DNA of 64,000 bases, from assembly GCF_905171765.1 (NCBI RefSeq), contig NC_053393.1, positions 185,003,921 to 185,067,920 of the forward strand, read 5' to 3'. The notes under the pieces were generated by a model that was given only the letters and a program-made list of their open reading frames with translations, ran no database searches and was not told the origin of the DNA. Both the position numbers and the translations under genes were made by a program. Shown here piece after piece: positions 58,283 through 64,000 of the stretch. Position 1 is the first letter of the stretch. Each line of letters starts with the position of its first letter. This stretch comes from Bufo bufo (lineage: Eukaryota; Chordata; Amphibia; Anura; Bufonidae).

Positions 58283-60487
58283 TATGTAACAGCTGTAAGG
58301 CCTGCATGACATGGTCCCTATTTTGCATCAAAATTAGCTTATGATTTGGTAGCCAAAAGCAGGAGTGAGTACAAAACACAGAAGACATGCAAATATTCCA
58401 TTCACGTGTCATCTCTGTTTTGGATCCACTCCTGTTTTTTTGGGCATTAGCAATTCTGATGGATTATTGACCAAATGCTAACCAATTGAAAGCAGATGCT
58501 CGACAGACAGGATCCATTTTTGGGGGGTTATTGTTCTGATGGATCAAAGGAAGATCAAAATAATCAGTGATGTCAAACTTACTGCTGACACCCTCTCCAC
58601 TCTGTCGGGGGTGCTCTACTTGTATAAGCGTTTAACAGAACAGGTTCTGTAGACATCTATGTGGAAACAGCTGCTGACGGTGTAAAAGGAGTGCCCTTCT
58701 TTATGACGCTAACATTGACCTGTAAGGCTCAGTTCACACTTGAGTTATTTGGTCAGTTTTGGCCCCGTAACTGCCCAAATAAGTGAAGTGTGCAGTGATT
58801 CTAAAAGCGACGCCTGTCATCTGCATGTCATACTGAATCACAGTATTATTTCAGTACCACAGTAGACTCCCTATGCCTGTTACTGCAAGGCACAGTGTTC
58901 TACACCACTATAAAGGTTATCTGTAGCCAGAAAATAGCAATTTTTTATGCGATTCGCCACAAATAAATTTGGATTGAACCAAATTTTTTCAAATAAATTC
59001 TGTGAACTGACCAAATCGCATTTTTGAGAAATTCGCTCATTTCTAATTGTAACCTAAAAAGACAATTTTCATTGCACATTTATTTCCCTAACATTTGGAA
59101 TTCAATCTGCTTCTACATAGAAAACTATAATCATGACTAACATTAACATTCTCTCACTTGGTATGATATAAGCACTTCACTATGGTAGGTATAAAAGCAA
59201 AAACTTTCTTCTGGTTGAAAATAGTATATAATATTATCGATGTGCTCCTAATCTTTATGTACTATCCAATTTGTTAACTTAAAATTAAGTTACGAACATT
59301 TAGGATATTAAATTTATATTCTCATTATTAAAACCAGGATTAATTTACAGTAGATTAAACTGAAAGAATTTTGTCTCTGTAATGAGTTTCAAATAGCTGC
59401 CAGCTTAAATTTCAAGGAACATTATTAATTAAATGTAACACCAAATGCATTTCCATATTTTCTGTGGTGCCAATTATTTCATATTCAATGTAGTTTCTCT
59501 TTTTCTAAAATTACTATTATTGTTTTATAGACACTGTAATTAAAATTTTATTTTCATAAAAGTAATTATTATGTAAATAAAATAGATGAGTTGATGAACA
59601 CAGTACTGGTCATTACATAAATATAACTTACAGTACAATTAGAGCTTTCTTGAACAAAATTACCTGCTTGGACCCTAATGACCCAGTCAGATTTTAGAAA
59701 TCTGAAAAGTATCATTTTAGCAGAGAATAACTCTGTAATGGTTTGCACATCCAAGTGAATCTGATAAGCAACTTTTTTTTTTTTTTCATTACATGTTGTA
59801 CCTTCTTTTGGTGGTAAAATATACAATTTGCAAATATTTATTAAAACATGCAAAAATCAATGATTTGTTTTTTAAATTGACATTTTCTCCGATTTTGAAC
59901 TGCAATATGTCACATATATACATACATACTCTTCAAAAGTGGGTAGGTCTCACTTTTTTTTTAAAGTTTAAACTTTTAGAGCCACTTAGGAGACATAAGC
60001 GGTCATTTAAGAACACTGTTTCAAAACTTCTTACTGGAGATATGACTGGGTCAAAAATGGAAGGAGCATCTTTTGGCTTTCAGACAGCAGGGCAGGAAAG
60101 ATGAAGAACTTCAGTGTTGTGGCATATGTGCAGTACATACATTGAAGCCAATGCCCATAGTATGTATAGCAGTGCAGAGGCATATGCAGATTCCAAGTCT
60201 ATGGCTGCACAGGATTTCAATAGTGACATCAAAGGTGGAGGCAAAAGTCCATAATGAAGTTGCATGCTGAGGAGAAAGAGTAGTATATGCAAGGGGTAAG
60301 TACTGGCAGCTATAAAAAAAAAAGGAGACCTTGGGCTCTTAGTAACACCTTGCTGGGCACTTTTATCCTCATTTGTGTATCAACTTTTTTTTTTTTTATC
60401 TGTGGCTCAGAACCTGCAATAAATCTAACAAAGATAAAAAGAATATGCTTTGCAGCTTGTCCCAAAAGAACTCCTTCTTACTAGTAA
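58283..60487. other. Unassigned AT-rich DNA with MITE traces
   Basis: Foldback-MITE style words gtaaggctcagttcacactt near 58720 and gtaaggcctgcatgac near 58295 suggest decayed elements. From about 58900 to 60487 no repeat end or gene is recognised; this is the best candidate in the window for single-copy host DNA. Confidence 0.4.
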
Positions 60488-61803
60488 ACTTAGAAACATA
60501 AAAACATAGAATGTGTCGGCAGATAAGAACCATTTGGCCTATCTAGTCTGCCCAATATACTGAATACTATGAATAGCCCCTGACCCTATCTTATATGAAG
60601 GATGGCCTTATGCCTATCCCATGCATGCTTAAACTCCTTCACTGTGTTTGCAGTTACCACTTCTGCAGGAAGGCTATTCCATGCATCCACTACTCTCTCA
60701 GTAAAGTAATACTTCCTGATATTACTTTTAAACCTTTGCCCCTCTAATTTAAAACTATGTCCTCTTGAAGCAGTTTTTCTTCTTTTAAATATTTTCTCCT
60801 ATTTTACCTTGTTGATTCCCTTTATGTATTTAAAAGTTTCTATCATATCCCCTCTGTCTCGTCTTTCTTCCAAGCTATACATGTTAAGGTCCTTTAATCT
60901 TTCCTGGTAAGTTTTATCCTGTAATCCATGTACTAGTTTAGTAGCTCTTCTCTGAACTCTCTCCAAAGTATTGATATCCTTCTGGAGATATGGTCTCTAG
61001 TACTGAGCACAATACTCCAAATGAGGTCTCACTAGTGCTCTGTAGAGCGGCATGAGCACCTCCCTCTTTCTAGTGTTAATGCCTCTTCCTATACACCCAA
61101 GCATTCTGCTAGCATTTCCTGCTGCTCTATGACATTGTCTGCCTACCTTTAAGTCTTCTGAAATAATGACCCCTAAATCCCTTATCTTCAGATACTGAGG
61201 TTAGGACTGTATCACTGATTTTATATTCTGCTCTTGGGTTTTTACGCACCTATCAACATAAAATTTTAGTTGCCAGATTTTTGACCATTCCTCTAGTTTT
61301 CCTAAATCCTTTTCCATTTGGTGTATCCCTCCAGGAACATCAACCATGTTACAAATCTTTGTGTCATCAGCAAAAAGACACACCTTACCATCGAGGCCTT
61401 CTGCAATTTTGCTGATAAATATATTAAACAATATGGGTCCCAGAACAGATCCCTGAGGTACCCCACTGGTAACAAGACTATGGTCTGAATATACTCCATT
61501 GACTACAACCCTCTGTTGTCTGTCCCTCAGACACTGCCTAATCCATTCAACAATATGGGAGTCCATGCTCAAAGACTGCAATTTATTGATAAGCCTTCTA
61601 TGTGGGACAGTATCAAAAGCCTTACTAAAGTCCAGATAAGCGATATCTACTGCACCTCCGCCATCTATGATTTTAGTCACCCAATCAAAAAAATCAATAA
61701 GATTAGTTTGACATGATCTCCCTGAAGTAAACCCATGCTGTTTTTCATCTTTCAATCCATGGGATTTTAGATGTTCCACAATCCTCTCCTTAATTTGGCA
61801 GTA
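60488..61803 (-). mobile_element. CR1-type LINE, 5'-truncated
   Basis: Read on minus, homology begins near 61803 with the reverse transcriptase (CQIKERIVEHLK) and runs through the C-terminal coding part to the 3' end near 60488, which carries the repeated words acataaaaacatagaat as seen on plus. A 5' truncation of this kind is the normal result of target-primed insertion. Confidence 0.85.
60550..61803 (-). pseudogene. CR1-type reverse transcriptase, C-terminal half
   Basis: The open part (61779-61201) reads HGFTSGRSCQTNLIDFFDWV, then VDIAYLDFSKAFDTVPHRRL with the first catalytic Asp, then SGVPQGSVLGPILFNIFI and LFADDTKI with the FADD catalytic pair. Below 61201 the frame continues in broken form through a region reading like LNMYSLEERR and up to the CR1 C-terminus, interrupted by stops. 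Endonuclease and the first RT motifs are lost with the 5' end. It would have copied its own RNA; now inactive. Confidence 0.85.
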
Positions 61804-61998
61804 AATGTGGGTATCCCTCCTTCTTCCATGCTTGCTACAAACTCAGCATCTTTATTTCTGTATCGCAGTGGCATGGATGAATGAAAAGTGTCATTCTGTA
61901 AGCCTACAAATATTCTCAGATACAAAAACTTGCCCAAATATAGGGGACTCAAACACGAGGCGTTCAACTATTTTCTCTTGAAACTTTGGGCTTTTTAA

Positions 61999-62291
61999 AG
62001 GGCAACTGTCAGCAGAGTTGTACCTATGAAACTGACTGACCTGCTTCATGTGCGCTTGGCAGCTGAAAGCATCTGTGTTGGTCCCATGGTCAAATGTGCC
62101 TGAATTGCTGAGAAAAATTATGTTTTCATAAATGCAAAATAGACTCTAGGAGCAACGGCACTGCCCCTGTTGTTCATACAGGATATGCCAGCACATATGA
62201 ACTTGTGACCAACACAGATTCCTTCAACTTCCAAGCACTCATTCAAAAGGTCAGCCAGCTTTATAAGTACAAATCTGCTGACAGATGCCTT
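61999..62291. mobile_element. T2/Kolobok-like MITE
   Basis: TTAA at 61995-61998 and 62292-62295. Read inward, the ends are ttaaagggcaactgtcagca and ttaaaaggcatctgtcagca, matching at 18 of 20. Termini of the TTAAAGG type with TTAA targets fit the T2 MITE family described in Xenopus. Non-coding. Confidence 0.75.
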
Positions 62292-62295
62292 TTAA

Positions 62296-62742
62296 ATAAG
62301 ACAAAACCATTAAAGGTAGCAATCTGAGATATATTGCTAAATTTTCACCCTGTTTTTTTTTATTCAACAGGTTGGGTAAAGCAGGTAATCAGAGAAATCT
62401 ACACCTCCTATAAATTTAGTATAATGTTACACAGACCAGTGTACACTTTTCAGCAGTAACATCTCTCCCCACTCTCTAATCACCACTGTTGTACTTGCAT
62501 GCACAATGGTGAACATGTACACACCCTTCTTGCCCTTCCATTTCACTGCAAGTAGCTTCTCTTGTCAAATACTTGGACATTAGTAGTTGTGGAAATCCCA
62601 CTCAGTTTTTTCACACTGTCCCACAGTGTTTCTGCCCTTGTGTTTGCAAGATGACTGGATTTAAATGGAGTACACTTGAATAAAAATAGGTCCCACACAA
62701 TTTTGCCTGATGTTCCAATTATGTATGAGCACTTTGTGGAAT
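62296..62742. other. Unassigned DNA
   Basis: No gene or repeat end recognised before the satellite begins. Confidence 0.35.
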
Positions 62743-64000
62743 AAACGGAAAATGCAAATGTGATCGCACACTACATCCAGCACTCTGCCCTGCCTCCATG
62801 CTGGATGAGACATTGGTGTACATTTTGGCCAAAGCGTAATAAGCCACTCACCGCGTCAAGGTCGTCTCATTTGAGTGGTCCCTAACACTAGTTCCTACCT
62901 GTTTATGGGCCATGACAGCCACACTAAGTCCAGGGAATGCAGGTCAGCATGCAAGCCAAGCACACTCTGCTTTTAACCCCGTCCGGTGCCATTACAGCTT
63001 TCATCGAATCCAGGGATGCAAGTACCAACATGCATGCTGAGCCAACCATATACTTCTCCTGGAGCCAAATGGCTACTGGTAGGTTCTATATAAGCAGACT
63101 CAGTTTTATACTGACTTTAAAACCAGCCTCCAGGACAGATTGACTGGTCAGGTGTGCATGACTCAAAGGAGATCGCCACGCCTCCAATATAATCTACAAA
63201 GAAAAAATGTGGGGGGTTGAGTCAGCACAACCCGTATGTAGGTGCATACCACTATGGCGAAATACATATACAAACGGAAAATGCAAATGTGATCGCAGAC
63301 TACATCCCTGGATCCGATGAAAGCTGTAATGGCACCGGACGGGGTTAAAAGCAGAGTGTGCTTGGCTTGCATGCTGACCTGCATTCCCTGGACTTTGTGT
63401 GGCTGTCTTGGCCCATAAACAGGTAGGAACTAGTGTTAGGGACCACTCAAATGAGACGACCTTGACGCGGTGAGTGGCTTATTACGCTTTGGCCAAAATG
63501 TACACCAATGTCTCATCCAGCATGGAGGCAGGGCAGAGTGCTGGATGTAGTGTGCGATCACATTTGCATTTTCCGTTTGTATATGTATTTCGCCATAGTG
63601 ATATGCACCTACATACGGGTTGTGCTGACTCAACCCCCCACATTTTTTCTTTGTAGTTTATATTGGAGGCGTGGCGATCTCCTTTGAGTCATGCACACCT
63701 GACCAGTCAATCTGTCCTGGAGGCTGGTTTTAAAGTCAGTATAAAACTTAGTCTGCTTATATAGAACCTACCAGTAGCCATTTGGCTCCAGGAGAAGTAT
63801 ATGGTGGGCTCAGCATGCATGTTGGTACTTGCATCCCTGGATCCGATGAAAGCTGTAATGGCACCGGACGGGGTTAAAAGCAGAGTGTGCTTGGCTTGCA
63901 TGCTGACCTGCATTCCCTGGACTTTGTGTGGCTGTCATGGCCCATAAACAGGTAGGAACTAGTGTTAGGGACAACTCAAATGAGACGACCTTGACGCGGT
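62743..64000. repeat. Edge of a 529-bp satellite with a head-to-head inversion
   Basis: One unit lies in plus orientation (62743 to about 63307) and then the same sequence in minus orientation to the window end. In the minus part, catccctggatccgatg recurs at 63303 and 63832, a period of 529 bp, with only two differences over the 166 bp that can be compared. Landmarks are acggaaaatgcaaatgtgat, caccgcgtcaaggtcgtctc and a TATA-like tctatataagc. No coding frame is convincing. The array continues beyond the window. Confidence 0.8.

Noticed and set aside
1..64000. Host protein-coding genes, tRNA or rRNA genes
   Set aside because: No exon series, tRNA box pair or rRNA stretch could be supported by reading; all recognisable proteins belong to mobile elements or to the unclassified cysteine-rich family.

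Overview
Vertebrate genomic DNA that consists almost entirely of transposable elements. I find no intact host gene, rRNA, tRNA, operon or CRISPR array. The element mix is hAT elements with long internal tandem arrays, TTAA-targeting piggyBac/Kolobok-type elements and T2-like MITEs, foldback MITEs with 3-bp TTA/TAA duplications, several Tc1/mariner clades, a Penelope-like element, an L1/Tx1 LINE, a CR1 LINE and few LTRs. This suggests an amphibian, most likely a frog; that is inference, not proof.

Layout. 1-905: two minisatellites. 1700-4738: a non-autonomous hAT element split by a DD37E Tc1-type element and a putative solo LTR. 4775-9757: a type-1 hAT fragment followed by a type-2 hAT that breaks off inside its transposase and runs into the 5' half of an antisense L1 (to about 11640). 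11812-14855: a hAT MITE, a foldback MITE and a TTAA element. 15174-23880: a TTAA element split by a 6.8-kb piggyBac whose transposase is open except for one stop codon. 23881-31196: relic TTAA elements and MITEs, then two exons of a cysteine-rich protein with its own TATA box. 31197-37509: type-1 hAT copy B. 38205-45120: a clean hAT MITE, a DD34E Tc1 element, an apparently intact DD41D mariner-like element and a Penelope-like element, almost back to back. 45241-51516: type-2 hAT, antisense, with a solo LTR inside. 52010-58274: type-1 hAT copy C, with piggyBac, Penelope-tail and satellite insertions. 58283-62735: sparse AT-rich DNA, a CR1 LINE and a T2-like MITE. 62743-64000: the edge of a young satellite with a head-to-head inversion.

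How the parts relate. The products are transposition enzymes: DDE transposases of the hAT, piggyBac and Tc1/mariner groups, and reverse transcriptases of L1, CR1 and Penelope type. Most are broken. The only uninterrupted, full-length-looking coding region is the DD41D transposase (40859-41917, minus strand). The piggyBac and DD34E transposases each carry one premature stop in an otherwise continuous frame. Insertions can be ordered in time because target-site duplications and uninterrupted paralogues inside the same window show the empty sites. Two structures recur without an obvious textbook explanation: long tandem arrays beside the hAT transposases, and a ladder of alternating inverted repeats in the piggyBac 3' region.
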